This document shows, piece after piece, positions 1 to 9,942 of a stretch of DNA of 64,000 nt (positions are counted from its first letter, which is position 1; each line of letters begins with the position of its first letter). Source of the stretch: Comamonas fluminis (GTDB taxonomy: Bacteria > Pseudomonadota > Gammaproteobacteria > Burkholderiales > Burkholderiaceae_C); contig NZ_CP066783.1 in the NCBI RefSeq assembly GCF_019186805.1, forward strand, positions 3,113,501 to 3,177,500. Direction: 5' to 3'. The position numbers and the translations under genes are program-made. The notes under the pieces were generated by a model that saw nothing but the letters and a program-made list of their open reading frames with translations, was not told the origin of the DNA and ran no database searches.

Positions 1-334
1 CTGCCGTCAGGTACTCAGACAGTGTCTGGGTGCTGCGGAAGTTGCTGGCCAGCAAAGGCAGGTTCTTAATGATGAGACCTGCGGCATGGATCTTGTCAGC
101 TTCAACGTCTTCAGGATTGACACCGTAGTTGCCGATGTGCGGATACGTGAGCGTCACGATCTGCTGGCAATAGCTGGGGTCGGTAAGGATTTCCTGGTAG
201 CCGGTCAGCGAAGTGTTGAAAACGACTTCACCAACGGTGGTGCCTTGCGCACCAATCGAGTTGCCAATAAAGACCGTGCCGTCTGCGAGCGCCAGGATGG
301 CGGGGGGGAAGGCTCCCTTGAGAGACAAAAGCAC
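1..334 (-). CDS. carA: Carbamoyl-phosphate synthase small subunit, 5' part
   Basis: Small (glutaminase) subunit of carbamoyl-phosphate synthase, which passes ammonia from glutamine to CarB for arginine and pyrimidine synthesis. Only the N-terminal ~111 residues are in the window; the gene runs off the left edge. The translation begins [19 protein letters not shown] and contains the conserved stretches [35 protein letters not shown] and [10 protein letters not shown] of the CarA N-terminal domain. I place the start at a GTG (complement of 332-334) because GGAGAA lies just upstream and the family normally starts here. The catalytic glutaminase domain is outside the window. Confidence 0.93.
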   Translation of the reverse strand, partial: MLLSLKGAFPPAILALADGTVFIGNSIGAQGTTVGEVVFNTSLTGYQEILTDPSYCQQIVTLTYPHIGNYGVNPEDVEADKIHAAGLIIKNLPLLASNFRSTQTLSEYLTA

Positions 335-460
335 TGGGTTCTCCGGTTTTTTAATTACGGTACGCCCAACGATGCCCAGGCGGTGCGCTGGGACAGTTTT
401 GTCTGCAGGGGATGGCGAGGTAGCGTCGCTAGGCGTAGAAGGAATGCTTGAAAGCCGCCC

Positions 461-466
461 ATTATA
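461..466 (-). promoter_or_regulatory. Candidate -10 box of carA promoter
   Basis: Read on the minus strand this is TATAAT inside GCGCCTATAATGGG, 127 bp before the carA GTG. No good -35 is visible at 16-18 bp. If it is used, carA has a leader of about 115 nt. The rest of 335-503 shows no gene. Confidence 0.4.
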
Positions 467-503
467 GGCGCGGTCGGCGACAGCCCCTCGGATTGCCTCG
501 GGA

Positions 504-1295
504 TTACCCTCTACGCTTGAGCATGCTTACGCTGCTGGCATGCAGGCAAATCGCAGCAGCCGCCCCCACATTGAGTGATTCCTCACCTCCGGGCTGGGCA
601 ATGCTGATGCGGTGCTGCGCCATGTCCATCAGCGCATCACCCACACCCTGCCCTTCGTGCCCCATGGCCCAGGCACAGGGCCAGGGCAGATCGGCTTCGT
701 GAATCAATGTCCCCTGGTGGGAGCTGGTCACTATCAGCGGTACTTGCAAAGACTGCACGTCTTCGACCGAAGCGGCTTCCACCAGATGCAGGCCAAAGTG
801 CGCGCCCATGCCAGCGCGCAGCACTTTCTGGCTCCACAGTGCGGCCGTGCCCTTGAGTGCCACGATTTGCTTGAAACCAAAGGCCGAGGCGCTGCGCAAG
901 ATGCTGCCCACATTGCCGGCATCCTGCACCCGGTCCAGCACCACGGTGGCTACGCCCGCCTGGGCCTGCACGCTGGCGTCCCAGTCCATCACATAGCCCA
1001 TACGGGCGGGAGACTCCAGACTGCTGATTTCATCGAACAGCACATCGGCCAGCACTATGACTTTGCTAGCTGCTTGCGCCCACTCATCAGGCGCCTTAGG
1101 CCAAAAAGACTCTGCAAACACCGCCACTTTGGGCGCCAACCCACGCGCCAGCGCGGCGCGGCACAGGTGGTCACCCTCCAGCCAGACCTGGCCCTGCTTG
1201 CGGTAGGCCGTGCTGTCTTGCGACAGGCGGCGCAGCTCTTTGACGAAAGCGTTGTCGCGCGAATGAATGTCTGTGACCTGGGGGCGTGCAGCCAT
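504..1295 (-). CDS. TrmH/SpoU-family RNA 2'-O-methyltransferase
   Basis: A 263-residue SPOUT-class RNA methyltransferase that should transfer a methyl group from SAM to a ribose 2'-OH of rRNA or tRNA. The three SpoU motifs are visible: [17 protein letters not shown] with the Asn and Arg, AMGHEGQGV, and [18 protein letters not shown] near the C-terminus. The first ~100 residues form the usual substrate-binding extension with a HSRDN..VKELRRL start. I prefer the ATG at 1295 (MAARPQVT) over the upstream one at 1319 because AGAGG lies 6-7 nt before it. It is the last gene of the lpx-rnhB run, 107 bp after rnhB. The exact RNA target (RlmB-like or TsnR-like) cannot be read from sequence. The coding sequence includes a copy of the dispersed AGCTGCTTGCGC repeat at 1063-1080. 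Confidence 0.85.
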   Translation of the reverse strand: MAARPQVTDIHSRDNAFVKELRRLSQDSTAYRKQGQVWLEGDHLCRAALARGLAPKVAVFAESFWPKAPDEWAQAASKVIVLADVLFDEISSLESPARMGYVMDWDASVQAQAGVATVVLDRVQDAGNVGSILRSASAFGFKQIVALKGTAALWSQKVLRAGMGAHFGLHLVEAASVEDVQSLQVPLIVTSSHQGTLIHEADLPWPCAWAMGHEGQGVGDALMDMAQHRISIAQPGGEESLNVGAAAAICLHASSVSMLKRRG

Positions 1296-1402
1296 GTCAA
1301 CCTCTGGGTAAAAAAGCAAAAACCCGGCAAGCGCCAGCCTGCCGAGCCTGAATCAAGAAGATTAAACGCCCGAGCCAGCCTTGCGCCGCGCTCGGGAATG
1401 CA

Positions 1403-2134
1403 TCAGTTGTACAGCGATGCCTGCGACATCATCACCATGGAGGTAACGCCGGACACGCCGGTTTCGCACACCACGGGCTGGGCCGCAACCCCTTCACACA
1501 CTTGCCCGGCTTGCAACACCTGGGCCACGGGCGAGAAAGAGCGGCGGTGTTCGGCCGTTGCACCATGGGTGCGCAAAGCAGCAAGGTGCGCTGCCGTACC
1601 GTAGCCTTTGTGGCCAGCAAAGCCGTATTGCGGGTACTGGGCATCCAGACGCTCGCACCAGCGGTCCCGCGTGACCTTGGCCAGAATGGAAGCCGCTGAA
1701 ATCGCCTGCACCAGCGCATCACCTTTGACAATGGCCTCGGCCTGCACATCAATCTGCGGCAGCTGGTTGCCATCGACCAGCACCAGCACGGGCTTGAGGC
1801 GCAAGCCCATCACCGCACGGCGCATGGCCAGCAAAGTGGCTTGGAGGATATTGATCTCGTCAATTTCCTGCACCGATGCCTGCGCTATGCAAAAGCACAA
1901 GGCCTTGGCGCGAATCTCGTCGTACAGCACTTCGCGGCGGTTGGCCGTGAGTTTCTTGGAATCGTTCAGGCCCGCGATGGGCTTCATGTCATCCAGGATG
2001 ACAGCCGCCGCCACGACAGGACCCGCCAGCGGGCCGCGCCCTGCCTCATCCACCCCTGCAACCAGCCCGGGCGGATGCCAGGGCAGGCAGTCTTGCTCAA
2101 GCAGAGGGGGTGGCAATGATTTTTTCGATCGCAT
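1403..2134 (-). CDS. rnhB: Ribonuclease HII
   Basis: Cleaves the RNA strand of RNA-DNA hybrids and incises at ribonucleotides embedded in DNA. The metal-binding motif [13 protein letters not shown] is present near the N-terminus, followed by [16 protein letters not shown] and the [13 protein letters not shown] stretch. The family is 190-220 residues; this frame gives 243 from the ATG at 2134, with a non-conserved ~30-residue C-terminal tail. The start is uncertain: ATG at 2134 overlaps lpxB by 38 bp, and a TTG at 2116 is an alternative; neither has a clear ribosome binding site, so coupling to lpxB translation is likely. The lpxA-lpxB-rnhB order is classic for proteobacteria. Confidence 0.93.
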   Translation of the reverse strand: MRSKKSLPPPLLEQDCLPWHPPGLVAGVDEAGRGPLAGPVVAAAVILDDMKPIAGLNDSKKLTANRREVLYDEIRAKALCFCIAQASVQEIDEINILQATLLAMRRAVMGLRLKPVLVLVDGNQLPQIDVQAEAIVKGDALVQAISAASILAKVTRDRWCERLDAQYPQYGFAGHKGYGTAAHLAALRTHGATAEHRRSFSPVAQVLQAGQVCEGVAAQPVVCETGVSGVTSMVMMSQASLYN

Positions 2135-3308
2135 GGGCAGCCAGTTCGGCAGTATCTCGGCGCAGTTCGTGGTGTAGCGCGGTGAAGCGCTCAACCAGCG
2201 CTTCAATGGTGGCAGGAGAATCCTGGCTGGCCCGCAGCCAACCCAGTGCGGCTTGCGCCAGTGCCTCGGGGGTCGCGGCATCCTGCAGCAGCTCGGGCAC
2301 GACAAAGTCGCCGCACAAAATATTGGGCAGCCCCACCCAGGGCTGCAGTTGCTTGCGCTGCATCAGGCGCCAGCTCCAGGGGTGCATGCTGTAGCTGATG
2401 ACCATCGGGCGCTTGTACAGCGCGGCCTCCAGCGTGGCGGTGCCACTGGCAATAAGCGTGCAGTCGCAGGCGGCCAGCACATCGTGCGACTGGCCTTTGA
2501 CGATCAAGCAGCGGTCCTGCATGCCGGCCTCTGCCGCAATGCGCTGCACTTCTTCGAACAGCGAGGGCACGGCTGGCACTACGATTTTGGTAGCTGGAAG
2601 CGCTTTAAGCACCAAGGCTGCAGCCTTGAAAAAGCCTGAAGCGATATAGCGCACTTCCGAGCGGCGGCTGCCAGGCAGCAAGGCCAGAACCAGGCCCTCT
2701 TCGGGCAGGCCCAGCCGCGCGCGGGCCGCCGCGCGGTCGGGGTGCAGCGGAATCACCTGGGCCAGCGGATGGCCAACGTAAGTCGCTTCAATGCCGTGCT
2801 GGGCCAGCAGTTCTGGCTCAAACGGAAAGATGCACAGCACATGGTCGGCCGCCTTGCGGATTTTTTCCACACGATCGGCACGCCAAGCCCAGATGGACGG
2901 GCAGACAAAGTGCACCGTCTTGACACCGGCCTCACGCAGCGAAGTCTCCAGGCCCAAATTGAAGTCCGGTGCATCCACACCCACAAAAACCGATGGCGGA
3001 TGCGCAATCAGGCGCTGGCGCAGCTTTTTGCGAATGCCCAGCAACTCGGCCACGCGGGCCAGCACTTCCCAGCTGTAGCCGTGCACGGCCAGACGCTCGG
3101 ATTGCCACCACGCGTCAAAGCCGCGCTGCTGCATCTTCTCGCCGCCAATGCCCATCGATGTGGCATCGGGCCAGCGCTGGCGCAGGCCATCCAGCAGCAG
3201 GGAAGCCAGCAGATCGCCCGAGGCCTCGCCCGCCACCATGGCGATGCGGGGCGCTACTAAATCTGCAGCTGCTTGCGCACGCTGTTTGAGCATATCAGAG
3301 GGATTCAC
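2097..3308 (-). CDS. lpxB: Lipid-A-disaccharide synthase
   Basis: Family GT19 glycosyltransferase that joins UDP-2,3-diacylglucosamine to lipid X, making the tetraacyl disaccharide of lipid A at the inner face of the cytoplasmic membrane. The 403-residue length fits. Typical segments are [16 protein letters not shown] near the N-terminus, [42 protein letters not shown] and [11 protein letters not shown]. The frame opens with GTG at 3308; an ATG five codons later (3293) is a possible start, and the conserved domain begins only ~22 residues in. It lies 35 bp after lpxA and overlaps rnhB. Copies of the dispersed repeat lie inside the gene near 2586-2612 and 3253-3278. Confidence 0.96.
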   Translation of the reverse strand: MNPSDMLKQRAQAAADLVAPRIAMVAGEASGDLLASLLLDGLRQRWPDATSMGIGGEKMQQRGFDAWWQSERLAVHGYSWEVLARVAELLGIRKKLRQRLIAHPPSVFVGVDAPDFNLGLETSLREAGVKTVHFVCPSIWAWRADRVEKIRKAADHVLCIFPFEPELLAQHGIEATYVGHPLAQVIPLHPDRAAARARLGLPEEGLVLALLPGSRRSEVRYIASGFFKAAALVLKALPATKIVVPAVPSLFEEVQRIAAEAGMQDRCLIVKGQSHDVLAACDCTLIASGTATLEAALYKRPMVISYSMHPWSWRLMQRKQLQPWVGLPNILCGDFVVPELLQDAATPEALAQAALGWLRASQDSPATIEALVERFTALHHELRRDTAELAAHAIEKIIATPSA

Positions 3309-3343
3309 GTCTCAAACCTAAAAAGGATCAGCGCAAGCTGCTA

Positions 3344-4141
3344 TCAACGTGTAATGCCGTTGGTGGCAGACGCCAGGAAAGCCTGCATGAAGTCCACGTC
3401 CTGCATGGCTTCTGGCGTATCGGCCTTGATGGCATCCATGGCGGCAATGGCCTGCTCCAGCGTCAAACCCTGGCGGTACATCAGCTTGTGCATTTCCCGC
3501 ACGGCGGCGATGCGCGCGTCCGAGAAGCCACGGCGCTTGAGGCCAATCAGATTCACGCTGCGGGCAGCCAGCGGGTTGCCATCCACCGTCATGAAAGGCG
3601 GCACATCCTTGTTCACGTGGGCCTGAAAGCCCACCATGGCGTGCGCGCCGATGCGCATGCGCTGCAGCACACCGGTCAGACCACCAATCGTTACCCAGTC
3701 GCCCACATGCACATGGCCCGCCAGCGTGGTGTTGTTGGCCAGCGTGGTGTTGTTAGCCACCACACAGTCGTGCGCAATGTGCACATATGCCATGATCCAG
3801 TTGTCATGGCCAATGGTGGTCTCGCCACGATCCTGGGCGGTGCCGGTGTTGAAGGTGCAGAACTCGCGCACCGTGTTGCGGTCACCCATCACCAGACGCG
3901 TGGGCTCGCCCGCGTACTTCTTGTCCTGAGGCTGAGCACCCAGCGACGCAAACTGGAAAATATGATTATCGCGGCCGATGGTGGTGTCACCCTCGATCAC
4001 GCAATGCGGGCCCACCTTGGTGCCCGCACCGATGCGGACCTTGGGGCCAACGACGGCATACGGCCCAACGGACACCGTGGTGTCCAGTTGGGCCGCAGGG
4101 TCCACCACGGCGGTGGGATGAATCAAGCTCTCAGCCGCCAT
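3344..4141 (-). CDS. lpxA: UDP-N-acetylglucosamine acyltransferase
   Basis: First enzyme of lipid A synthesis: moves an R-3-hydroxyacyl chain from ACP to the 3-OH of UDP-GlcNAc. The left half consists of hexapeptide repeats (V-x-x-x-A-x type, for example [28 protein letters not shown]), followed by [27 protein letters not shown] and [20 protein letters not shown]. At 265 residues it has normal length. ATG at 4141 is chosen; an in-frame TTG one codon upstream (4144) is less likely. It lies 6 bp after fabZ, so lpxD-fabZ-lpxA-lpxB are clearly one transcript. The stop codon lies inside a dispersed-repeat copy (3327-3348). Confidence 0.97.
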   Translation of the reverse strand: MAAESLIHPTAVVDPAAQLDTTVSVGPYAVVGPKVRIGAGTKVGPHCVIEGDTTIGRDNHIFQFASLGAQPQDKKYAGEPTRLVMGDRNTVREFCTFNTGTAQDRGETTIGHDNWIMAYVHIAHDCVVANNTTLANNTTLAGHVHVGDWVTIGGLTGVLQRMRIGAHAMVGFQAHVNKDVPPFMTVDGNPLAARSVNLIGLKRRGFSDARIAAVREMHKLMYRQGLTLEQAIAAMDAIKADTPEAMQDVDFMQAFLASATNGITR

Positions 4142-4147
4142 CAATGC

Positions 4148-4588
4148 TTATCCCACGTGGCGCATGGTGCACATCAGCTGGGCTTCGGCCGCCACTTCGC
4201 CGTCCACGCTGGCCACGGCATTGAACTTCCAGATGCCACCGCGCACGCGGTCGATGGTGATTTCCAGAGCCAGCTGGTCTCCTGGCACCACGGGACGCTT
4301 GAAACGTGCCGAATCGATACCCACGAAGTAGTAGATATTGTTTTCATCAGGCACCTGGCCCATGGCATCAAAAGCCAGCAGGCCTGCGGCCTGTGCCAGA
4401 GCTTCAAGAATCAGCACGCCAGGCATAACGGGGCGACCGGGGAAGTGACCGGTGAAGAACGGCTCGTTGAACGTGACGTTCTTGATCGCCTTGATGCGTG
4501 TGTTGCGCTCAAGCTCCAGCACACGATCCACTAAAAGGAAGGGATAGCGGTGAGGCAGTTGCTTGAGAATTTCTTGAATATCCATCAT
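4148..4588 (-). CDS. fabZ: 3-hydroxyacyl-ACP dehydratase FabZ
   Basis: Hot-dog fold dehydratase that removes water from 3-hydroxyacyl-ACP in fatty acid elongation. It competes with LpxA and LpxD for 3-hydroxymyristoyl-ACP, which explains its place among the lpx genes. The family signature is clear: [13 protein letters not shown], then [20 protein letters not shown] with the catalytic His, and [10 protein letters not shown] with the catalytic Glu. It has 146 residues. The start overlaps the lpxD stop (TGATG), which suggests coupled translation; two adjacent ATG codons and an upstream TTG make the first residue uncertain by one or two codons. Confidence 0.97.
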   Translation of the reverse strand: MMDIQEILKQLPHRYPFLLVDRVLELERNTRIKAIKNVTFNEPFFTGHFPGRPVMPGVLILEALAQAAGLLAFDAMGQVPDENNIYYFVGIDSARFKRPVVPGDQLALEITIDRVRGGIWKFNAVASVDGEVAAEAQLMCTMRHVG

Positions 4589-5589
4589 CAATTTCCGTTG
4601 TTGCTTTGCCGGCCCTCAGCCAGCGCTTGTTCAAGCTTTTTGACCCGCTCTCTCAGCGTGTACAACTGCCTGAAGGTTGCAGCGTTCTTTTCCCATTGCT
4701 CGTTTTCTTGCAACGGAAAGATGCCTGTATAAAAACCTGCCTTGGGCAAGGAGCGAGTGACCATGGAGGTCGGCGAGATCACCGTGCCATCCGCAATTGT
4801 CAAATGCCCCAGAATATTGGCAGCTCCGCCAATCTGGCAGTGCTTTCCAATGCGCGCACTGCCCGCAATGCCGGTATTGCCAGCAATCACTGTATGCGCA
4901 CCAATGTGCACATTGTGAGCAATCTGCACGAGATTATCGATCTTGACGCCATCTTCAATGATGGTGTCGTCGAGTGCCCCGCGATCCACACAGGTGTTGG
5001 CGCCGATTTCCACGTCATCACCAATGCGCACAGCCCCCAGCTGCTCAATCTTTTCCCACTGCCCTGCCGATGGTGCAAAACCAAAGCCATCAGCGCCAAT
5101 CACCACACCCGAATGAATGATGCAGCGCGCACCCACCACGCAGCCCTGGCTGATGGTGACACGCGACTTGAGCACCGTATCAGCACCAATGACAGCACCA
5201 GCATCCACCACGCATTGCGGGCCGATATAGGCGCTCTCATGGACCTGGGCAGATGCGTCTACTACCGCACTGGCATGAATGCCACGGGGTCGGCCACCTT
5301 GCTGATGCGCCTTCCACCACTGCGTTGCTCGCGCAAAATAGGCATAAGGATCTGCGGTGACAATGCAGGCACCGCGCTGCGCAGCCTCGTCACGCATGGC
5401 AGGCGCCACAATGACACAGGCCGCCTGTGAGGCGGCCAGTTGCTGGCGATAACGGGGATTGCTGAGAAAGCTCAGATCACCATGGCCCGCGGAGTCCAGC
5501 GGGGCGATACGCGAGATAACCATCTCGCGACCACCACCGACAAGTTCACCGCCGAGCGCATCGAGAATCTGTCCCAATGAAACGCTCAC
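4588..5589 (-). CDS. lpxD: UDP-3-O-(3-hydroxyacyl)glucosamine N-acyltransferase
   Basis: Third step of lipid A synthesis: N-acylation of UDP-3-O-acyl-glucosamine from hydroxyacyl-ACP. Residues 1-~100 form the LpxD N-terminal uridine-binding domain ([34 protein letters not shown]). Hexapeptide repeats follow, with the active-site region [12 protein letters not shown] and [22 protein letters not shown]. The C-terminal ~35 residues form the expected helix ([15 protein letters not shown]). The 333 residues match the family. It lies 18 bp after the skp-like gene and overlaps fabZ by 1 bp. Confidence 0.97.
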   Translation of the reverse strand: MSVSLGQILDALGGELVGGGREMVISRIAPLDSAGHGDLSFLSNPRYRQQLAASQAACVIVAPAMRDEAAQRGACIVTADPYAYFARATQWWKAHQQGGRPRGIHASAVVDASAQVHESAYIGPQCVVDAGAVIGADTVLKSRVTISQGCVVGARCIIHSGVVIGADGFGFAPSAGQWEKIEQLGAVRIGDDVEIGANTCVDRGALDDTIIEDGVKIDNLVQIAHNVHIGAHTVIAGNTGIAGSARIGKHCQIGGAANILGHLTIADGTVISPTSMVTRSLPKAGFYTGIFPLQENEQWEKNAATFRQLYTLRERVKKLEQALAEGRQSNNGN

Positions 5590-5607
5590 GTTGTGTAACC
5601 CTCAGGT

Positions 5608-6114
5608 TTACTTGGCGCCGTTCAGCGCCTTGATCACCTTGTCTGTGATATCAAACTTGGGGTTGATATACACAGCTTCCTGCAGGATCACGTCGTACTT
5701 TTCGGTCTCAGCCACTTGCTTGACCACCTTGTTGGCGCGATCGAGCACTGCAGCCAGTTCTTCGTTCTTGCGGGCGTTCAGGTCTTCCTGGAATTCGCGG
5801 CGCTTGCGCTGGAATTCACGATCCTGATCCACCAACTGACGCTGGCGCGAAGCGCGCTGGCTCTCAGCCATGGTGGGCGCTTCACGCTCGAACTTGTCCG
5901 AAGCATTCTTCAAGGAATTGCCCTGGTCGACCAAATCCTTTTCACGCTTGGAGAACTCCTGCTCAAGCTTGGACTGAGCAGCCTTGGCAGCGGATGCCTC
6001 ACGGAAGATACGATCCGTGTTGACAAAGCCTGCCTTGAATTCCTGTGCATGCGCAGAGACGGCCATAGCGCCCAGCAGCACAGCCAGAGAAAGATGGCTA
6101 GAAAGAGACTTCAT
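5608..6114 (-). CDS. skp: OmpH/Skp-family periplasmic chaperone
   Basis: Periplasmic holdase that carries unfolded outer-membrane proteins towards the BAM complex. It has a signal peptide (residues 1-~23, ending SAHA before QEF), followed by the typical start KAGFVNTDRIFREA and a long, highly charged helical region rich in Lys, Glu, Gln and Arg (about residues 40-125) that would form the coiled-coil tentacles. The end KYDVILQEAVYINPKFDITDKV is diagnostic of OmpH/Skp. It has 168 residues. Its start codon shares one base with the bamA stop (TAATG), so the two are translationally coupled, as expected from their joint work. Confidence 0.95.
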   Translation of the reverse strand: MKSLSSHLSLAVLLGAMAVSAHAQEFKAGFVNTDRIFREASAAKAAQSKLEQEFSKREKDLVDQGNSLKNASDKFEREAPTMAESQRASRQRQLVDQDREFQRKRREFQEDLNARKNEELAAVLDRANKVVKQVAETEKYDVILQEAVYINPKFDITDKVIKALNGAK

Positions 6115-8429
6115 TAGAAAGATGTTCCGATTTGGAATTGCAGTTTTTGGATTCTATCGCCGGTTTCCTTGCGAATAGGCTGAGCATAAGCCAAACGCAG
6201 CGGACCCAGTGGAGAAATCCAGCTAATACCGATACCTGTGGAGGCGCGCAGGGAGTTCAGCTCCATGCTTTCACCTTCTGCCCACACATTACCCACGTCC
6301 ACAAAACCGAACAAACGCAGAGTTCTGTCATTTCCTGCGCCGGGGAATGGAACCATGAATTCGCCATTCAGCGTCAGCTTGCGTGTACCGCCCAAGGCCA
6401 GATTGGCATTAACGCTATCGCGACGACCCAATGAGCCTTGCTCAAAGCCGCGAACCGAACCCAGACCACCCGAATAGAAATTCTTGAAAATGGGATAAGG
6501 ATTGCTGCCAATGGCCTTGCCCCAGCCCAATTCGCCGTTCAGGGCAATGGTGTACTTCTTGTTCAGCGGAATATATTGCTGAATCTGGTAATTAGCCTTC
6601 CAGTAGCGCATATCGCTCAAGAAGGAGGTTTCCAGATTCAGACGCTGGTAGCGACCTGCATTGGGAGCCAGTGCGCTGTCGCGGTTATCACGCGACCAGC
6701 CCAGGGTAAAAGGAATGCCGGTCTTGGAGCAACCTGTATTGGAGTCCGCTGTACCGCCGCAATACTCGCTGTAAACAGCGGGCATATAGGTGCCAGGCTT
6801 GATTTCATTGCCTTCAACGCCTGCACCGAAGAAGATCGTATCCACTTCACTGAAGGGCACACCAAAGCGCACACTCGCGCCCTTGGTGACGATCTTGTAA
6901 GCGCCATCGTCGTAGTACGGACGTGTTGTACGGTAGTACACATCGTAAGTGCGCGAAATACCGGTATCCGTGAAATACGGATCGGTTGTCGACACCACCA
7001 TGGTGCGGTTGTACTTGCTGGTATTGACGTCCAGACCCAGGTAGTTACCGGAGCCAAAGACGTTCTCCTGCTTGATACCAAAGGACAGCGACACCTTCTC
7101 CGCGCTGGAGAAACCAGCACCCAGCTGAATCGAGCCCGTGGGCTTTTCAACTACGTTGATCAGCAAATCCACCTGATCGGGAGAACCGGGCACTTCCTGA
7201 GTTTCGATTTCCACTTGGGTGAAGAAGCCCAGACGGTCCACGCGGTCGCGCGAGAGCTTGATCTTCTGGCCGTCGTACCAGGAGGCTTCAAACTGGCGGA
7301 ATTCCCGGCGAATCACTTCATCACGGGTCTTGTTATTGCCGCTCACATTGATACGGCGAATATAGGCGCGGCGTGAAGGCTGGGCTTGCAGAACGACCTG
7401 CACACGGTTGTTCGTGCGGTCCACTTCCGGCACTGCTTCGACCTTGGCAAAGGCAAAACCGAAGTTACTGTAATAGTCCGTAAAAGCCTTGATGGTTTCA
7501 GAAACCTGGTCGGCGTTATAGGGCTCACCGGGCTTGATCTTGACCAGCGACTTGAATTCGTCGTCACGGTCCAGGAAGTTGCCTTCCATCTTCACGCCAG
7601 ACACCACGTACTGGTTACCTTCGTGAATATTGACGGTCAGGCCGATGTTTTGCTTGTCTGGTGAGATGGCAACCTGTGTGGAGTCCACCCGAAACTCCAG
7701 ATAGCCACGCTGCAGATAGTAAGAGCGCAGCGCTTCCAAGTCCGCATTGAGCTTGTTGCGCGCATAGCGGTCAGACTTGGTGTACCAGCTCATCCAGTTG
7801 CCAGTGTCCTGGTCAAACAGATCCTTGAGCGTAGATTCCTTGAATGCCTTGTTGCCAACGATATGGATTTCGTTGATCTTGGCCGGGTCACCTTCGGACA
7901 CCGTGAAAGTCAGATTCACTCGGTTGCGCTCAATAGGCGTCACCGTCGTCACCACCTCAGCGCCATACAGGCTGCGGTTGATGTACTGACGCTTGAGTTC
8001 CTGCTCCGCGCGGTCTGCCAGCGCCTTGTCAAAAGGACGACCTTCGGCCAGACCCACATCACGCATGGCCTTGGTCAGCGTGTCCTTGTCAAATTCCTTG
8101 GTGCCCGCAAAAGTCACTTCAGCAATGGTGGGGCGCTCTTCCACCACCACGACCAGCACATTGCCATTGGCCTCCAGGCGCACGTCCTTGAACAGGCCCA
8201 GCGCAAACAGCGAGCGAATGGCGGCTGCGCCCTTTTCGTCGTTGTACTCGTCACCCACGCGCACGGGCATGGATGCAAAAACGGTACCCGGCTCCACACG
8301 CTGCAGACCTTCGACACGAATATCCTGGACTTTAAAAGGCTCCAGCGCCCACGCGGCCTGCGCAGCCAAAACCATAGCAGCTAAGGCAATAGCTGTGCGC
8401 TTGCCAAAGCGATTGAAATGTTTTTTCAT
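6114..8429 (-). CDS. bamA: Outer membrane protein assembly factor BamA
   Basis: Central subunit of the BAM complex, which folds beta-barrel proteins into the outer membrane. A signal peptide (to about residue 28, ending AWA before LEPF) precedes five POTRA domains (about residues 30-430; the first begins VQDIRVEGLQRVEPGTVF). A 16-strand barrel follows. The barrel carries the conserved GGLGSVRGFEQGSLG loop (VRGF motif) and ends in an aromatic residue after LQFQIGTS, the usual barrel signature. The 771 residues match the family. It lies between rseP (44 bp upstream) and skp (1-bp overlap). The only Cys residues (YCGG...GCSK) lie in an extracellular loop. Confidence 0.98.
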   Translation of the reverse strand: MKKHFNRFGKRTAIALAAMVLAAQAAWALEPFKVQDIRVEGLQRVEPGTVFASMPVRVGDEYNDEKGAAAIRSLFALGLFKDVRLEANGNVLVVVVEERPTIAEVTFAGTKEFDKDTLTKAMRDVGLAEGRPFDKALADRAEQELKRQYINRSLYGAEVVTTVTPIERNRVNLTFTVSEGDPAKINEIHIVGNKAFKESTLKDLFDQDTGNWMSWYTKSDRYARNKLNADLEALRSYYLQRGYLEFRVDSTQVAISPDKQNIGLTVNIHEGNQYVVSGVKMEGNFLDRDDEFKSLVKIKPGEPYNADQVSETIKAFTDYYSNFGFAFAKVEAVPEVDRTNNRVQVVLQAQPSRRAYIRRINVSGNNKTRDEVIRREFRQFEASWYDGQKIKLSRDRVDRLGFFTQVEIETQEVPGSPDQVDLLINVVEKPTGSIQLGAGFSSAEKVSLSFGIKQENVFGSGNYLGLDVNTSKYNRTMVVSTTDPYFTDTGISRTYDVYYRTTRPYYDDGAYKIVTKGASVRFGVPFSEVDTIFFGAGVEGNEIKPGTYMPAVYSEYCGGTADSNTGCSKTGIPFTLGWSRDNRDSALAPNAGRYQRLNLETSFLSDMRYWKANYQIQQYIPLNKKYTIALNGELGWGKAIGSNPYPIFKNFYSGGLGSVRGFEQGSLGRRDSVNANLALGGTRKLTLNGEFMVPFPGAGNDRTLRLFGFVDVGNVWAEGESMELNSLRASTGIGISWISPLGPLRLAYAQPIRKETGDRIQKLQFQIGTSF

Positions 8430-8473
8430 GTGTGGAATTGCCGCCAGCGCGGCTTACCGAAAGCGGTAAAAAA

Positions 8474-9844
8474 TCAGCCCCAAAGCCGGTTGATATCGTT
8501 GAAAAAGGCGACTGACATCATCAGCAAGATCACAGCCACGCCAGCGCGCTGCAGTCTCTCGGCCCAGACATCAGAGACATTTCGCCCCGTCACGCCCTCC
8601 CAAAGATAATACATCAGGTGCCCACCATCGAGAACGGGCAATGGTAGCAGGTTGAGCACGCCCAGACTGATGCTGATGAGTGCCAGAAACGATAAATACT
8701 GCACCAGTCCCATGCTGGCCGATTTGCCAGCGTAGTCAGCAATCGTCAGTGGCCCGCTGATATTTTTGAGCGATGCCTGCCCGATCAGCATGCGCCCCAT
8801 CATGCGCAGCGTCATGGAAGACAGCTCCCAGGTTTTCTGCACACCAGCCTGCAAGCCACCCCACAAGCCCAGGCGCACAGTCACCATATCTGGCTGACCA
8901 CCAAGGTAAGCATTCACGCGGGCACTGGCTGGCTGACCATTCTTGCCCTCCAACACATCCGGCGTGATTTGCAGCTCTGTCGCCTGGCCTGCTCGCAGCA
9001 CTTTCCAGACCTGCACTTGCCCGCCACCAGACTCCCCCAGTTGGCGCACCAAGCCCAATAGTTGCACTCCGTCATACGCGGGCTGGCCATTGACGCTCTG
9101 AACCAAATCGCCTTTGCGCAAGCCACCGCGATCAGCCGGGCCACCCTCAACCACATCGTCCACTACAGGACGGGTCCAGGCACCCAGCAAGCCCACCTGC
9201 TTCATGAAAGCTGCATCAGGCTCGCTTTGCCCCAGAGCCCCCAGCTCAAGACTCAAGGTTCGGGGAGCGGCATCTTTGCCAGATGCCACTTCCAGCCTGA
9301 CTTTTTCACCCTCAATCGCCGCCGTGGTGATGGCCCAGCGCAAATTGCTCAGCGATGTGACCGGCTGCCAGTCCTGCCCATCTTTGGAGATGCGCTGCAC
9401 CCAGTCGCCGCTTTGAACACCCGCCAACTGCAGCACCGAGCCTTGAGGGGGGGCTGCCAGACGCGCAGCGGGCTCACTCATGCCCATCCAGTTCACCGCA
9501 GCCAGCAAAGCCACTGCAAGCACCAGATTTGCAACAGGCCCGGCAGCCACTATGGCGGCACGCGAGCGCAGCGGCTGATTGTTGAACGCAAGGTGTTTTT
9601 CTTCTGGCTTGACCTCGCCTTCACGCTCATCCAGCATGCGCACATAGCCACCCAACGGCAGCATGGCAATAACGTATTCGGTGCCGGATTTCTTGCTGGT
9701 CCAGCGCAGCAGCGGCTTGCCAAAGCCAATGGAATAACGCAGCACTTTGACACCGCAGGCCACAGCCACGCGGTAGTGGCCCCATTCATGCACTGCAATC
9801 AGAATGCCAAGCGCGACGACGAAAGAAACAACAGTCAGCAACAC
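8474..9844 (-). CDS. rseP: Site-2 protease RseP
   Basis: Intramembrane zinc metalloprotease of the M50 family that cuts anti-sigma-E factor within the membrane during envelope stress and clears remnant signal peptides. The HEWGH zinc motif lies at residues 19-23 in the first transmembrane helix. PDZ domain sequence follows in the middle (GGPADRGGLRKGDLVQSVNG), and the third zinc ligand region NLLPLPVLDGGHLMYY is near residue 400. The 456 residues match E. coli-type RseP. The start is GTG at 9844 with AAGGAG a few bases before it. The position between dxr and bamA is conserved in betaproteobacteria and fits control of the sigma-E response next to its targets. Confidence 0.96.
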   Translation of the reverse strand: MLLTVVSFVVALGILIAVHEWGHYRVAVACGVKVLRYSIGFGKPLLRWTSKKSGTEYVIAMLPLGGYVRMLDEREGEVKPEEKHLAFNNQPLRSRAAIVAAGPVANLVLAVALLAAVNWMGMSEPAARLAAPPQGSVLQLAGVQSGDWVQRISKDGQDWQPVTSLSNLRWAITTAAIEGEKVRLEVASGKDAAPRTLSLELGALGQSEPDAAFMKQVGLLGAWTRPVVDDVVEGGPADRGGLRKGDLVQSVNGQPAYDGVQLLGLVRQLGESGGGQVQVWKVLRAGQATELQITPDVLEGKNGQPASARVNAYLGGQPDMVTVRLGLWGGLQAGVQKTWELSSMTLRMMGRMLIGQASLKNISGPLTIADYAGKSASMGLVQYLSFLALISISLGVLNLLPLPVLDGGHLMYYLWEGVTGRNVSDVWAERLQRAGVAVILLMMSVAFFNDINRLWG

Positions 9845-9942
9845 CTGATACTCCTTGTTTGCAATTTGATTTGGAGATGTGCCGACGGCAATCAGTTCCC
9901 TTGCCGCCAGCTACATGGCATCAAAACGCTATCAAAAAGCCG

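Noticed and set aside
612..1604. Long plus-strand frames opposite the lpx, bam, rnr, DUF349 and DUF748 genes
   Set aside because: They are shadows caused by high GC content; the minus-strand proteins have clear family motifs and fitting codon use.
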